Assembly (NCBI RefSeq): GCF_018403245.1
Contig: NZ_BOSH01000008.1
Span: forward strand, 1-64,000
Direction of reading: 5' to 3'
DNA length: 64,000 nt
Source: Paenibacillus sp. J2TS4
Lineage (GTDB): Bacteria > Bacillota > Bacilli > Paenibacillales > NBRC-103111
Below the pieces are notes generated by a model that saw only the letters and a program-made list of their open reading frames with translations, was not told the origin of the DNA and made no database searches. Of the stretch, positions 1-8,554 are shown one piece after another. The position numbers and the translations under genes are program-made. Every line of letters starts with the position of its first letter. Position 1 is the first letter of the stretch.

Positions 1-76
1 CTTTGAAGGTAGGCGCAAGATTTCGTTTGGAAACCACCTTTTCTTCCATTTCTTCTAGAGGAAGTGTCAGTTGCAT
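1..76 (-). CDS. Possible 5' end of a leftward gene cut by the window edge
   Basis: An open frame reads leftward from an ATG at 76 and stays open to the edge, giving about 25 residues that begin MQLTLPLEEMEEK; a second in-frame ATG lies at 49. There is no strong ribosome binding site before either start. A hairpin with T-runs on both sides lies upstream (113-178), so a promoter would have to sit in 77-112 or the hairpin would have to act as an attenuator. Too little sequence is present to recognise a family. Confidence 0.3.
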   Translation of the reverse strand, partial: MQLTLPLEEMEEKVVSKRNLAPTFK

Positions 77-112
77 GGTATAATGATCATTAGTAGTCGT
101 CAGATTACGCAT

Positions 113-178
113 AAAAACCGTCCCTTCTTAAAATGTTTGTGTGGTAACTTTCATTTTACAGGAAAAGACGGTTTTTTT
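113..178. terminator. Rho-independent terminator, T-rich on both strands
   Basis: The arm AAAAACCGTC at 113-122 pairs with GACGGTTTTTTT at 167-178, and an inner AAAATG/CATTTT pairing extends the stem. There is an A-run before and a T-run after, so it could stop transcripts from either side. A TATAAT box on the + strand at 79-84 lies just upstream, without a good -35. Confidence 0.65.
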
Positions 179-206
179 GTGTACATTTTTAACATTCAAC
201 AAAAAC

Positions 207-253
207 GGGGCGTCCAGTCAGTTTTCACTGGCTTTCTGGACAGCCCCTTTTTT
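207..253 (+). terminator. Rho-independent terminator
   Basis: GGGGCGTCCAG at 207-217 pairs with CTGGACAGCCCC (one bulged A), followed by seven Ts. It lies about 30 nt after the first hairpin and shields the ABC transporter operon from upstream transcription. The stretch 254-440 up to the first ABC gene shows no gene that I can support. Confidence 0.7.
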
Positions 254-460
254 GAATTCTTATTCAGATTAATCTTTCCTTGCGCTCCTTTATCATTTAA
301 TCAAAAATGGCTTCCAGCAACAGATAATTGCCTTTAATTCACGGAAGCCGCATAGTTAGCGTTACGGGCCAATACGAGATTAGCCTCTGCGATCATCAAC
401 GCCAGCCACTCGCCAACATGTGACAATGAACATCTAACACAAGGAGGTCTGCTGTATTTT

Positions 461-1429
461 ATGAAAGCTCAACGAACTGATCCTCTGGCATCGCCTCCCT
501 CTCCGAACAAGAAAGCCTCTTATGGGAACAAGCTGGCGAAAAGAATGTGGAAAGACCGCTATCTGCTTCTTATCGCTTTGCCGGGAATCGCTTATTTTAT
601 CATCTATAAATATGTTCCCATGCTGGGCTTGTATCTTGCTTTCATCGATTTCAATCCTTTTATCGGGATTACGCAAAGTGACTGGGTTGGACTTGCTCAT
701 TTCAATACGATCTTTGCAGATGCCGAAATCGTTAACGTACTGTGGAACACGCTGCAAATCTCCTTTTTGCAGATCGCCTTTGCCTTTCCTGTTCCTATCA
801 TTCTCGCCCTGATGCTTAACGAGCTGCGTGGTCAGGTGTATAAAAGAGTGGTGCAATCGATCGTCTACCTGCCCCATTTTCTATCCTGGGTAGTCGTCAT
901 CGGAATTTGCGTCATTTTTATGCGAAGCGAAGGGTTGATTAATCAGTTTCTAATCAACGTATTAGGTATGGAAGCCATCCCTTTCCTGTCCAATGCCTCT
1001 TTATTCAAGCCTATAGTCGTGCTACAGGTCATTTGGAAGGAATCCGGCTGGGGCACGATCATTTTTCTGGCTGCATTGGCGGGTGTCAATCCTCAGTTGT
1101 ACGAAGCGGCGGTTATGGACGGAGCCGGACGGTTCCGGCGAATGTGGCATGTCACTCTGCCTTCCATTCGCAGCACAATCGTCATTTTGCTCATCCTGCG
1201 CCTGGGCAATGTGATGGACAGCGGCTTTGAACAAATCTTCCTTATGCTGAATCCGTTTAATATGGAGGTCGGCAATGTGCTCGATACGTATGTATTCTTC
1301 AAAGGAATTGAACAGTCCGATTACAGCTTTGCGACAGCCGTAGGATTGTTCAAAGGAGCGGTCGGGTTTATCCTGGTCGTATCGGCCAACTATCTTGCCA
1401 AAAAATTCGGAGAAGAAGGCATCTATTAG
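461..1429 (+). CDS. LplB-family sugar ABC transporter permease
   Basis: Inner-membrane permease of an ABC importer for complex saccharides, 322 residues. The sequence has a hydrophilic N-terminus of about 40 residues, then about six hydrophobic segments, with the EAA loop that contacts the ATPase near residue 213 (EAAVMDGAG...LPSI). AAGGAGG at 441-447 precedes the ATG with a rather long 13-nt gap. It is followed by a second permease 16 nt downstream and then a lipoprotein, the order of the Bacillus lplB-ytcP-lplA type. In this family the ATPase (often MsmX-like) is encoded elsewhere, and none is seen here. The family handles oligogalacturonides, rhamnogalacturonan or similar oligosaccharides; the actual substrate cannot be read from sequence. 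Confidence 0.9.
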   Translation: MKAQRTDPLASPPSPNKKASYGNKLAKRMWKDRYLLLIALPGIAYFIIYKYVPMLGLYLAFIDFNPFIGITQSDWVGLAHFNTIFADAEIVNVLWNTLQISFLQIAFAFPVPIILALMLNELRGQVYKRVVQSIVYLPHFLSWVVVIGICVIFMRSEGLINQFLINVLGMEAIPFLSNASLFKPIVVLQVIWKESGWGTIIFLAALAGVNPQLYEAAVMDGAGRFRRMWHVTLPSIRSTIVILLILRLGNVMDSGFEQIFLMLNPFNMEVGNVLDTYVFFKGIEQSDYSFATAVGLFKGAVGFILVVSANYLAKKFGEEGIY

Positions 1430-1445
1430 ATCAAAAGGGGACTTT

Positions 1446-2354
1446 ATGAACAACCTCGTGAAAGGAGAGCAGCCTGATTTGAAAGAAAATAGTATAAGCT
1501 CACGCCTGTTTGATGCAACCAACGTCGTTCTGCTGGCCATTATTTCGCTGGTCATGCTGGTTCCCTTTCTATATGTGGTAGCGGTATCCTTCTCTTCCTA
1601 CAAAGATTTTTTGGAGAGCAGCTTCGTTCTTTTTCCTAAAGAATGGGTGATTGATTCCTACCAATATATTTTCAGCTCCAGCTCGTTTGTCCGCTCGATA
1701 TTTGTAACTATTTATATTACGGTCATCGGTACTTTGATCAATTTATTTTTTACGGCTACTCTTGCTTACGTACTATCCAGACCGGTGGTCGGGCAAAAAA
1801 CCGTCTTATTCGCCGTCTTGTTCACTCTGCTCTTCTCTGCCGGAATGATCCCGACTTATTTGGTCGTCAAAGAGACCGGCCTGCTTAACTCGTTCTGGGC
1901 GCTCATTCTTCCCGCGGCGATCAGTCCATTCAACCTGATTGTGATGAGGCAATTTTTCCTCAGTATTCCTTCAGAATTGAATGAAGCCGCTGTCATCGAC
2001 GGTGCGAACGATTTGCAAACATTCATCAAGATCATTCTGCCGTTGTCCAAGCCTTCCATGGCCGCCTTCGGACTCTTTTACGCCGTAGCGCATTGGAACA
2101 ATTATTTTAGCGGAATTTTGTACTTGAATGATCCTGCCAAATGGCCGATCCAGGTCATTTTGCGGCAAATTGTCGTCGTCAATGAAGCACAGAATTCATT
2201 GGGTAATCCCCAGGTGCTGATGGAGCACGCACCTCCAGCGGAAACGATCCAAATGGCAGCCATTATCACCGCCACGCTGCCTATTCTGCTCGTCTATCCC
2301 TTCCTGCAAAAGCACTTCGCCAAGGGGGTGATGCTCGGTTCCGTCAAAGGCTGA
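1446..2354 (+). CDS. YtcP/LplC-family sugar ABC transporter permease
   Basis: Second permease of the same importer, 302 residues from the ATG at 1446, which has AAAGGGG at about 1434-1440. An upstream in-frame ATG at 1395 lies inside the previous gene and has no ribosome binding site, so I do not use it. The protein has about six membrane segments and a clear EAA motif near residue 178 (NEAAVIDGAND...LPLSKP). It ends in a short basic tail typical of the CUT1 subfamily. It should pair with the LplB-type protein just upstream to form the transmembrane channel. Confidence 0.9.
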   Translation: MNNLVKGEQPDLKENSISSRLFDATNVVLLAIISLVMLVPFLYVVAVSFSSYKDFLESSFVLFPKEWVIDSYQYIFSSSSFVRSIFVTIYITVIGTLINLFFTATLAYVLSRPVVGQKTVLFAVLFTLLFSAGMIPTYLVVKETGLLNSFWALILPAAISPFNLIVMRQFFLSIPSELNEAAVIDGANDLQTFIKIILPLSKPSMAAFGLFYAVAHWNNYFSGILYLNDPAKWPIQVILRQIVVVNEAQNSLGNPQVLMEHAPPAETIQMAAIITATLPILLVYPFLQKHFAKGVMLGSVKG

Positions 2355-2441
2355 CGAGGCTCGAAGGGCTCGAGCGATTCAAGAAAGCTGCAGCTTAATA
2401 GATGCGATATGCTGTAAAATAAGAATAAGGGGGATTTCGAC

Positions 2442-4016
2442 ATGAAAATGAGACAATGGTTAGCCGCCGGATTAGTTCTGGCCGTATCCGCCACGACAGC
2501 TGCCTGTGGTTCCAAACCGGATAGCGGAGGCACAAGCAACGGTGGTGAATCGCCTAAAGAAGACGAGAAATTTACGATTACGGCCATCGATTTCCGTTAC
2601 GGTGCTATTCCGCCATCCAATGGCAGAGGCATCGAAATGATTAATGAACGCTTTAATGTCGATTACAAGCCGCAGTACGTCGTCCAATCCGATTATGTGC
2701 AGAAGCTGAGCGCAGTCATAGCCTCCGGCGATATTCCGGACATTATCGTCATGGAAGGAACCGATTCGAATTTCTATAAATGGGCGAAGCAAGGAGCCTT
2801 CCTGCCACTGAACGAATATATGGACAAATATGAAACCTTCAAGCTAATTCCGGATAATGTACGCAATGCCGTTACGCTTAACGGCAACGTGTATGCCATT
2901 CAAAGATACTTAACCGAGAACTACGAGCTGACACCCGTCATCCGTAAAGACTGGCTGGACAACCTGGGCTTACAGGTTCCGACGAATTATGAGGAGCTGA
3001 AGGAAGTCGCGATCGCTTTCACCAAGAACGACCCTGACGGCAACGGCAAGGTTGATACTTATGGAATGGCCATGTCCCAGAACATCAACCCTCATTATGG
3101 AATGGGAGCCTACTGGGACTGGAACGCCTGGTACCACAAGAATGAGGAAGGACAATTTATTCCAGGCTTTATTTCCGAAGCCCGCAAGGAGCATATTGCC
3201 TTCTTGGCCGAGCTGTATAAAGAAGGTGCCATCTCCAAAGATTTTGCGCTGTTGAATTGGGGACAGACGAATAAAGAATTTTACTCCGGGAAGGCCGGAA
3301 TCTTCATCGGAACTCCGCGGGGCATGAGTGCGCCCTACATGCAAGGCCTGGTCGATATCGATCCTAAAGCAGATATTGTACCGATTCCTCCATTCGAAGC
3401 GCCGGACGGCTCACAGGGCTTTACTTCCTCCCCGGGTTATTATGGAGTCATCATGCTTAATGCCAAGCTGAAGGATCAACCGGCCAAAGTGGAGAAGATT
3501 TTGGAAATGATCGACTTTGGGCGTACGTTTTACCCGCTGGAGGACCGCAAACCGGACAATGCTGATTTCGATTGGATGAATGGCGGGGAAAACAACGGAT
3601 ATACCCTAGTTGACGGCAACGTTCAAAGAGAACCGGATGACAAAGGTCTCGCTCCCATTAACTACATGCCGGACAATCGGATGTGGGGTCCTAGTGATTT
3701 AGCCAATGGCTACTCCAAGGAATATCCAGTAGAGCTGCTGCGCAAGCTGGCGGGAGACTTGGAAATCATGCACGAGGAAACAAAGCATTATATTAATCCT
3801 ATGAATGCCGTCTTCTCGGATACCCGGGCGGCCAAAGGCAGCGATCTCGATAAATTCCTGTTCACAGAGCAAACCAAGATGATCGTCGGCGAGAAATCGA
3901 TAGACGATTGGGACAAAATGGTGCAGGAATGGATGGATAAGGGAGGCGCAGAAATCATTAAGGAAGCCAATGAGGGCATGAAGGAAAACGGCTACTCCGA
4001 GCCTCAGTGGAAGTAA
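2442..4016 (+). CDS. Extracellular sugar-binding lipoprotein of the ABC importer
   Basis: Solute-binding protein of 524 residues, the large LplA-like class. The signal peptide ends in a lipobox TAAC with the lipidated cysteine at residue 22, followed by a Ser/Gly-rich linker (GSKPDSGGTSNGG). The mature part resembles family 1 extracellular solute-binding proteins, with a DIPDIIV segment near residue 95. AAGGGGG lies a few bases before the ATG. It closes the three-gene operon and is followed by a terminator at 4037-4070. The ligand is probably an oligosaccharide, judged from family only. Confidence 0.9.
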   Translation: MKMRQWLAAGLVLAVSATTAACGSKPDSGGTSNGGESPKEDEKFTITAIDFRYGAIPPSNGRGIEMINERFNVDYKPQYVVQSDYVQKLSAVIASGDIPDIIVMEGTDSNFYKWAKQGAFLPLNEYMDKYETFKLIPDNVRNAVTLNGNVYAIQRYLTENYELTPVIRKDWLDNLGLQVPTNYEELKEVAIAFTKNDPDGNGKVDTYGMAMSQNINPHYGMGAYWDWNAWYHKNEEGQFIPGFISEARKEHIAFLAELYKEGAISKDFALLNWGQTNKEFYSGKAGIFIGTPRGMSAPYMQGLVDIDPKADIVPIPPFEAPDGSQGFTSSPGYYGVIMLNAKLKDQPAKVEKILEMIDFGRTFYPLEDRKPDNADFDWMNGGENNGYTLVDGNVQREPDDKGLAPINYMPDNRMWGPSDLANGYSKEYPVELLRKLAGDLEIMHEETKHYINPMNAVFSDTRAAKGSDLDKFLFTEQTKMIVGEKSIDDWDKMVQEWMDKGGAEIIKEANEGMKENGYSEPQWK

Positions 4017-4036
4017 TTATAATTCTATATGTGATC

Positions 4037-4070
4037 AAAAAAAAGCATCCTGCGAGCGGGATGCTTTTTT
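4037..4070. terminator. Bidirectional terminator between the ABC operon and the small leftward ORF
   Basis: GCATCC and GGGATGC form a stem flanked by eight As on the left and six Ts on the right. It can end the ABC operon rightward and the 32-residue ORF (4184-4086) leftward. Confidence 0.85.
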
Positions 4071-4085
4071 GCGCGTACTAAAGGG

Positions 4086-4184
4086 TTACAGCCCTTTCGT
4101 CTTATCATCGTTATAAGCGGCGGTTAGAGTCGCCAAAATGAATAAAGCAAACACGATAATACTGATCCAGAATGCGAAACCCAT
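4086..4184 (-). CDS. Small single-span membrane protein, 32 residues
   Basis: The frame encodes MGFAFWISIIVFALFILATL followed by TAAYNDDKTKGL: one hydrophobic helix of about 19 residues and a short charged tail. AGGGGGTG lies about 4 nt before the ATG, a strong ribosome binding site, and the bidirectional hairpin at 4037-4070 follows the stop. I do not recognise the family. By size and shape it could be a membrane-regulator peptide or a subunit of a respiratory complex, but nothing nearby confirms that. Confidence 0.65.
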   Translation of the reverse strand: MGFAFWISIIVFALFILATLTAAYNDDKTKGL

Positions 4185-4292
4185 AAAATGCACCCCCTGC
4201 GTTATTTCCATTGTATTTAAGTATGCATGACGTATCCAATAAGTAAACACCTATATTATACCCAATAGACAGCTAAAAGAAAACGGCTAAAT

Positions 4293-5000
4293 GTGAACAT
4301 TTCCTTACAGCCCTATGGGTCTGGCCTACCAGATGCCTTCGATGAGGAACGCCCGTGTTTAAAAGATTGTTTTTATCGCCAATTAGTCTTTAATGTAAGT
4401 AGGGAAGTCAAATATTATAACGATCGTTACAGCACCATTGCCGCAGAAATTTTGGAAGGAGTGACGGATAGAGCCCGGTTCGTCAAAGCATACGACCTTA
4501 CGCTGGTGCCTCCGGAGGATCCGGAAATCAGCAATGCGGATTTCGACAAAACGATGGTCGACTTTCCTCCCTTTCCATTGGATATGGACAGTGACCAGCC
4601 GGATGCGGCCGAGATCCAGCCGTGGCTGGAGCAGGTAGATCTTCAATTTGCCGAAGGTCTGGTCATGAACGAAAAGCCGATCAGTGCCAATCAGCGGGAG
4701 CGAATCCGGTCCTGGCTAAATCAGTCGTTTACGGAGGAGAAAACCGAAGAGCTTCTCAATCAATATGTGCTCGATATCAATAGCGAGAGATACATGATTA
4801 TGGGAGGGTTGCTGAATCTGTTCCCACCTGCCATTATCGACAAAACAGAGAATGCAGAGCTGCAGCCGCAAGCGGACGGAACTTACGTCTACACTCTAGA
4901 CATTGTCGCAAGCGGTACAAACGATTTTAAGCTCATGTGCACCCTTGTACTGGAAAACGGCTTATGGAAGATCGGAGTTTATTCATACGATATGTTTTAA
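4293..5000 (+). CDS. Hypothetical protein, possibly truncated at its 5' end
   Basis: An open frame of 235 codons starts at a GTG with no convincing ribosome binding site; the frame opens only 24 nt further upstream. The product has no signal peptide or membrane segment. It contains an acidic, Pro/Asp-rich middle part, and its last 60 residues (DGTYVYTLDIVASGTNDFK...GLWKIGVYSYDMF) look like a beta-strand-rich domain that usually carries a secretion signal in such proteins. The missing start signals and the abrupt N-terminus suggest loss of the 5' end. Function unknown. Confidence 0.5.
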   Translation: MNISLQPYGSGLPDAFDEERPCLKDCFYRQLVFNVSREVKYYNDRYSTIAAEILEGVTDRARFVKAYDLTLVPPEDPEISNADFDKTMVDFPPFPLDMDSDQPDAAEIQPWLEQVDLQFAEGLVMNEKPISANQRERIRSWLNQSFTEEKTEELLNQYVLDINSERYMIMGGLLNLFPPAIIDKTENAELQPQADGTYVYTLDIVASGTNDFKLMCTLVLENGLWKIGVYSYDMF

Positions 5001-5095
5001 GGCTGCAGATTAATGAGCGGCTCCAACCTAGGCCATACTACTATAACGGGAGAATGACTTATCAGGGTACAGCTAAAGGAGCGCTGATCATCCAT

Positions 5096-6007
5096 ATGAA
5101 CTACGAATGCATCATCGTAGGGGGAGGAATTGCCGGGCTGCAGGCCGCCATTCAGCTGGGCCGGTATGAGCACCGCGTGCTGGTTGTCGACTCCGGTCAC
5201 GGAAGATCTACACTGTGCCGCAATTACCATAATCTGCTGGGATGGCCCGAAGGGGTATCGGGGGATGTTCTCCGACAGCTCGGCCGGGAGCATGCGGCTA
5301 AGTACGAAGTGGAATTCGCCGAAGATTACATCGTCGATGCGTATCAAGATGAGCCCGGCTTTGTATTGAAAGGGCGCAGCGGACAAGAGTACCGTTCTTT
5401 GACCCTGCTTCTGGCCACCGGAATTCTCGACCGATTGCCGGAGCTTCCCGGGCTTTTACCTTGTCTCGGGTTAACCGTCTATGTCTGCCCGGACTGCGAC
5501 GGATACGAAATTCGCAACCGTCCCACTCTCGTTCTAGGCTCAGGCGATGTGGGAGCCCGGATGGCTTTGACGCTTCACTCGCGCACAAATCAGCTCGTTT
5601 ACATCAATCACGGGGGAGAACCGGTGAATCCGGATAACGTCGCACGCTTGCGACACAAGGCGATTCCGATCGTAGAGCAATCGATTCAGGAGCTGCTGGT
5701 CGAGGGAGACGGCAACCTCCGTGGGGTTCGCTTAGCAGATGACGAAATTTATGAAGCGGACCGAGCCTTTGTCGCCTTCGGTGGAAATTTGGTCAACTCG
5801 CAGCTCGCAGAACAGCTTGGTATCGAGCGGATGGAAAACAAGCATATTGTCACCGACCCGCGCACCAAAATGACGAACGTCAAGCATGTATGGGTCGCCG
5901 GAGATATCGGGGTTCATTCAGAGCTTGCCGCCATCGCGATGGGAGAAGGGGTTCAAGCCGCCATCTGGATTCATAAAGCGTTATTGCAAACCGCCGAGCA
6001 AAGCTAG
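5096..6007 (+). CDS. Thioredoxin-reductase-like FAD/NAD(P) oxidoreductase
   Basis: Flavoprotein of 303 residues with the thioredoxin reductase layout: FAD-binding GGGIAG at residues 9-14, redox pair CPDC at 131-134 followed by DGYE, an NAD(P) motif LGSGDVGA and a C-terminal FAD motif AGDIGVH. Canonical TrxB has CATC, so the CPDC disulfide and several surrounding residues differ, and the partner protein may not be ordinary thioredoxin. AAAGGAG lies 14 nt before the ATG; an in-frame ATG at 5054 has no better signal. Related proteins include bacillithiol-disulfide, ferredoxin and thioredoxin reductases, so I give no symbol. Confidence 0.85.
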   Translation: MNYECIIVGGGIAGLQAAIQLGRYEHRVLVVDSGHGRSTLCRNYHNLLGWPEGVSGDVLRQLGREHAAKYEVEFAEDYIVDAYQDEPGFVLKGRSGQEYRSLTLLLATGILDRLPELPGLLPCLGLTVYVCPDCDGYEIRNRPTLVLGSGDVGARMALTLHSRTNQLVYINHGGEPVNPDNVARLRHKAIPIVEQSIQELLVEGDGNLRGVRLADDEIYEADRAFVAFGGNLVNSQLAEQLGIERMENKHIVTDPRTKMTNVKHVWVAGDIGVHSELAAIAMGEGVQAAIWIHKALLQTAEQS

Positions 6008-6148
6008 TCGGATCATATGCCACGCCCTGCAATCCGCCGGTCATTTCTACCTATGGCCATCCTCATTGATCTGAATTGGATATATCAGTATAAGCTTGAG
6101 CCAGCCGAGGCAAGCTATGGGGGAAAACCTAAAAGGGAGGCGTTAATT

Positions 6149-6331
6149 ATGAGCCAAAGCAATGATTGGAATAACAGTGGCGACAGCAACAACAGGAACA
6201 AACAAGCCCGGTCAAACCTTGCCCAGCAAGCAGAACTGGAAAACAATAACAACCAGGCGACCAATGACGACGCAGTGCAAGCCTTAACTCAAAGAATTAA
6301 TGATAATGATGCCGATCCTGACGAATGTTAA
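6149..6331 (+). CDS. Small Asn/Gln-rich hydrophilic protein, 60 residues
   Basis: The ATG has AAAGGGAGG ending 8 nt upstream, an excellent site, and a terminator follows the stop at 6349. The product is very polar, with runs of Asn and Gln (NSGDSNNRNKQ, ENNNNQATNDD) and an acidic end (DNDADPDEC). The composition recalls small spore-associated proteins of Bacillales, but there is no clear match to an SASP family. It would be cytoplasmic and probably disordered. Confidence 0.7.
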   Translation: MSQSNDWNNSGDSNNRNKQARSNLAQQAELENNNNQATNDDAVQALTQRINDNDADPDEC

Positions 6332-6348
6332 TTTAATTATAGACAGAT

Positions 6349-6382
6349 ACCCTGCGAGGCTTAATGCTGCGCAGGGTCTTTT
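6349..6382 (+). terminator. Terminator after the 60-residue protein
   Basis: ACCCTGCG at 6349-6356 pairs with CGCAGGGT at 6370-6377, followed by CTTTT. Confidence 0.8.
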
Positions 6383-6412
6383 GAACAAGAGCAGTTGGCA
6401 GATAAACTCAGC

Positions 6413-7183
6413 TTACTCTAAAGCCGATCCGCCGATAATATCATCGGGCTGCTGGCCATTATTCGCTTTTTCTGCTGTGCCGACTCCCAGCATCGGTTCC
6501 ACAACATAAGCGAACTCCTTAAGCGCTTTTTCACCTTGGGGAGTGATTTCATAAATTCCTCGACTGACCCGGCGGAACCATAGATAATAATTATGCTGCA
6601 AAATGCCCGGCACGTTAGGATGACCCGTCAGTTCTTTTAATTGTCTCGGAGCCATGGGACCGTTCTGCTTCAAATGATAGGCGCAATGAAGCGCCTTTTC
6701 CCGGTAAGCCGTCACCAGCTTTCGCTGACTGCTCCCCCCTACATTGTAATCTCCGCTTCTCTCTTTGAACTCGTTAACCAGTCTCATCGTCTTCCGCGGA
6801 CTTTTTCTCGGCATGTAGGACTCGGGATGACATACGACCTCAACCAGCGGAGCCTTGCGCTTGTAGAATCGGACCGTCATCAGTCCGAGACCGAGCATTT
6901 GGCACAGCCTTCGCAGCTCGCTCCACTTCAGTTGATGGGGAGCCCTTCCGTGCTCTTTTTTCTCAAAAGCTATGTAAACCATATCCGATTGCCGAAGCCG
7001 GTCGATTCCTTGAACCAGCAGCGGAACGGTGAACGATTTTTTGAGCTCGACAATTAGCGGGGGCTCGTCTCCACGAATAGCGACCAGATCGCAGTTCTTC
7101 ACTTCCCCTTTAACTTCATATCCCAAGCTTTCCAAATAAGTCTTTACCGGCGGATATAGCTCGGTCTCACTTTGGATCGCCAC
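6413..7183 (-). CDS. DUF2161 protein with PD-(D/E)XK nuclease fold
   Basis: The N-terminal half matches the DUF2161 pattern and carries a nuclease-type motif: Asp32 in NCDLVAI and Glu46-x-Lys48 in VELKKSF. The C-terminal half (from about residue 130) is basic and then resembles a small winged-helix domain. The start is a GTG at 7183 with GGGAGG upstream; total 256 residues. The family is widespread and uncharacterised, and the fold suggests nucleic-acid binding or cleavage. The gene is divergent from 7377-8291 across a 193-nt gap, so the two may share regulatory DNA. Confidence 0.8.
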   Translation of the reverse strand: MAIQSETELYPPVKTYLESLGYEVKGEVKNCDLVAIRGDEPPLIVELKKSFTVPLLVQGIDRLRQSDMVYIAFEKKEHGRAPHQLKWSELRRLCQMLGLGLMTVRFYKRKAPLVEVVCHPESYMPRKSPRKTMRLVNEFKERSGDYNVGGSSQRKLVTAYREKALHCAYHLKQNGPMAPRQLKELTGHPNVPGILQHNYYLWFRRVSRGIYEITPQGEKALKEFAYVVEPMLGVGTAEKANNGQQPDDIIGGSALE

Positions 7184-7376
7184 TTAACTCTTCCCTCCCG
7201 CGGTACTTCAGCACAGCTTTTTTATTGCCAATCCTGACAAGAAGCCAGCCAGCTTATGGTCATTACTTTATTTGAACAGCGACCTCATAACCTGGTCCCT
7301 CCTCTTCCTCATTATACCATACCCCCTGAAATCACGGCCGAGTCACGAATCTTGAAAGCAGGAAGGAGATGATCCA

Positions 7377-8291
7377 ATGACTCAGCTGCCAAAACGCTGC
7401 TTATTCTGTGAGAGTAACATAGCCGGACTCCGCTTGGAGGGGCGGAAGAGTTATCTTTTTAGAAATTGCTACTGCACTAACAATGGCGAATATGAAATTC
7501 TAGAGGAGGTTTACGAACGGCTCCACGCACGTCCTCATTCGCAGAAAAGGGTGCAGTATCCGTACATCTCCGGATATATCCGGGAAAAAACGGATAAGCG
7601 GGAGAAAATCATGCTGGACTCTGACAATTTATCGCCGATCCTGGAATCCTCTGACATTCCAAAGACTCTGGAAGAAAAAATGAACAAGTGCCTGTTATTC
7701 CTTTATCGCCATTCCTCCCGACCGGAAGATTCTGTCGTCCTGAATTCGATTCATTATTCGTACAACATTACTTATTCACCGAATTTGCAGGAATTTATTT
7801 ATATATTAGAAGAATTAAAAACGAAAAAGCTCATTACGAGAATAGGAGCTGCCTTGCAACTAACGGCCAAAGGCTGGGAGCACGCAGCCTCATTATCCGA
7901 CAAAAAGCCGAATAAAACATGCTTTATCGCCGTTCCCGCCGACTCCTCGCTGTTCGAGCCGTTTCGTGACGTTGTGGTTCCGCATATGGACGATAACGGC
8001 TTTGCCGCCGTGATTCAGCAGCCAGCTGCCGATTCGTCACCTGAGGCCGCCAACCCATTAGAGCAAATCCGCCAAAGCGATGTGGTCATTGCAGACTTGA
8101 CCCGATCCCATCCGGACGTTTACTTTAATGCCGGCTTTGCGCTGGGCCTCGGAATCCCTGTCATCTATACCTGCGGCCAGGAGGACACGGCCTCGAGCAT
8201 CGCCTCTCCAGGGGAACCGCTTGTCTGGAAAACGGTAGAAGAACTGGCTGACAAACTGGTTGTCGCTCTATCCGAAACCGACCGTAAATGA
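7377..8291 (+). CDS. Putative sensor/effector with nucleoside-deoxyribosyltransferase/TIR-like C-terminus
   Basis: A 304-residue protein in three parts. The N-terminus has a possible metal knuckle (Cys8, Cys11, Cys31, Cys33). The middle (about 90-170) looks like a winged helix, with SIHYSYNITYSPNL and LTAKGW. The C-terminal 125 residues carry the pattern IRQSDVVIADLT followed by PDVYFNAGFALGLGIPVI, seen in nucleoside 2-deoxyribosyltransferase-like and related TIR-like nucleotide-binding domains. AGGAGATG lies before the ATG. Such domains occur in nucleotide hydrolases of bacterial immunity, but also in uncharacterised proteins, so a defence role is only a possibility. Confidence 0.7.
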   Translation: MTQLPKRCLFCESNIAGLRLEGRKSYLFRNCYCTNNGEYEILEEVYERLHARPHSQKRVQYPYISGYIREKTDKREKIMLDSDNLSPILESSDIPKTLEEKMNKCLLFLYRHSSRPEDSVVLNSIHYSYNITYSPNLQEFIYILEELKTKKLITRIGAALQLTAKGWEHAASLSDKKPNKTCFIAVPADSSLFEPFRDVVVPHMDDNGFAAVIQQPAADSSPEAANPLEQIRQSDVVIADLTRSHPDVYFNAGFALGLGIPVIYTCGQEDTASSIASPGEPLVWKTVEELADKLVVALSETDRK

Positions 8292-8403
8292 ACGTCTCAA
8301 CAAAGCCTGATTAACGGAAAATATCAACAGGATAACCTCCTGACTTTTTTGTCCAAAAGCTCCCATAGGGGAAGGGATAACACGGCAAATAAAGAGGAGC
8401 AAG

Positions 8404-8514
8404 ATGAACCGTATGGCTTCTTTTATTTTGCTGGAAGGTTGCCCTCCCCTTCTTTTTTGGCTTGTCTTCTTGGAATTTCGGGAAACATCTCCTCTTCCTC
8501 TGCATAGTTATTAA
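8404..8514 (+). CDS. Possible small hydrophobic peptide, 36 residues
   Basis: AAAGAGGAG at 8391-8399 precedes an ATG by 4 nt. The product begins MNRMASFILLEG and includes a hydrophobic PPLLFWLVFLEF segment. It ends 40 nt before prkA. The strong ribosome binding site is the main support; codon use is not informative at this length. It could be a leader peptide or a chance frame. Confidence 0.3.
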   Translation: MNRMASFILLEGCPPLLFWLVFLEFRETSPLPLHSY

Positions 8515-8554
8515 TACGTTGGTTTAGCACTAGCTGGGAAGAGAGGAGGCTACC

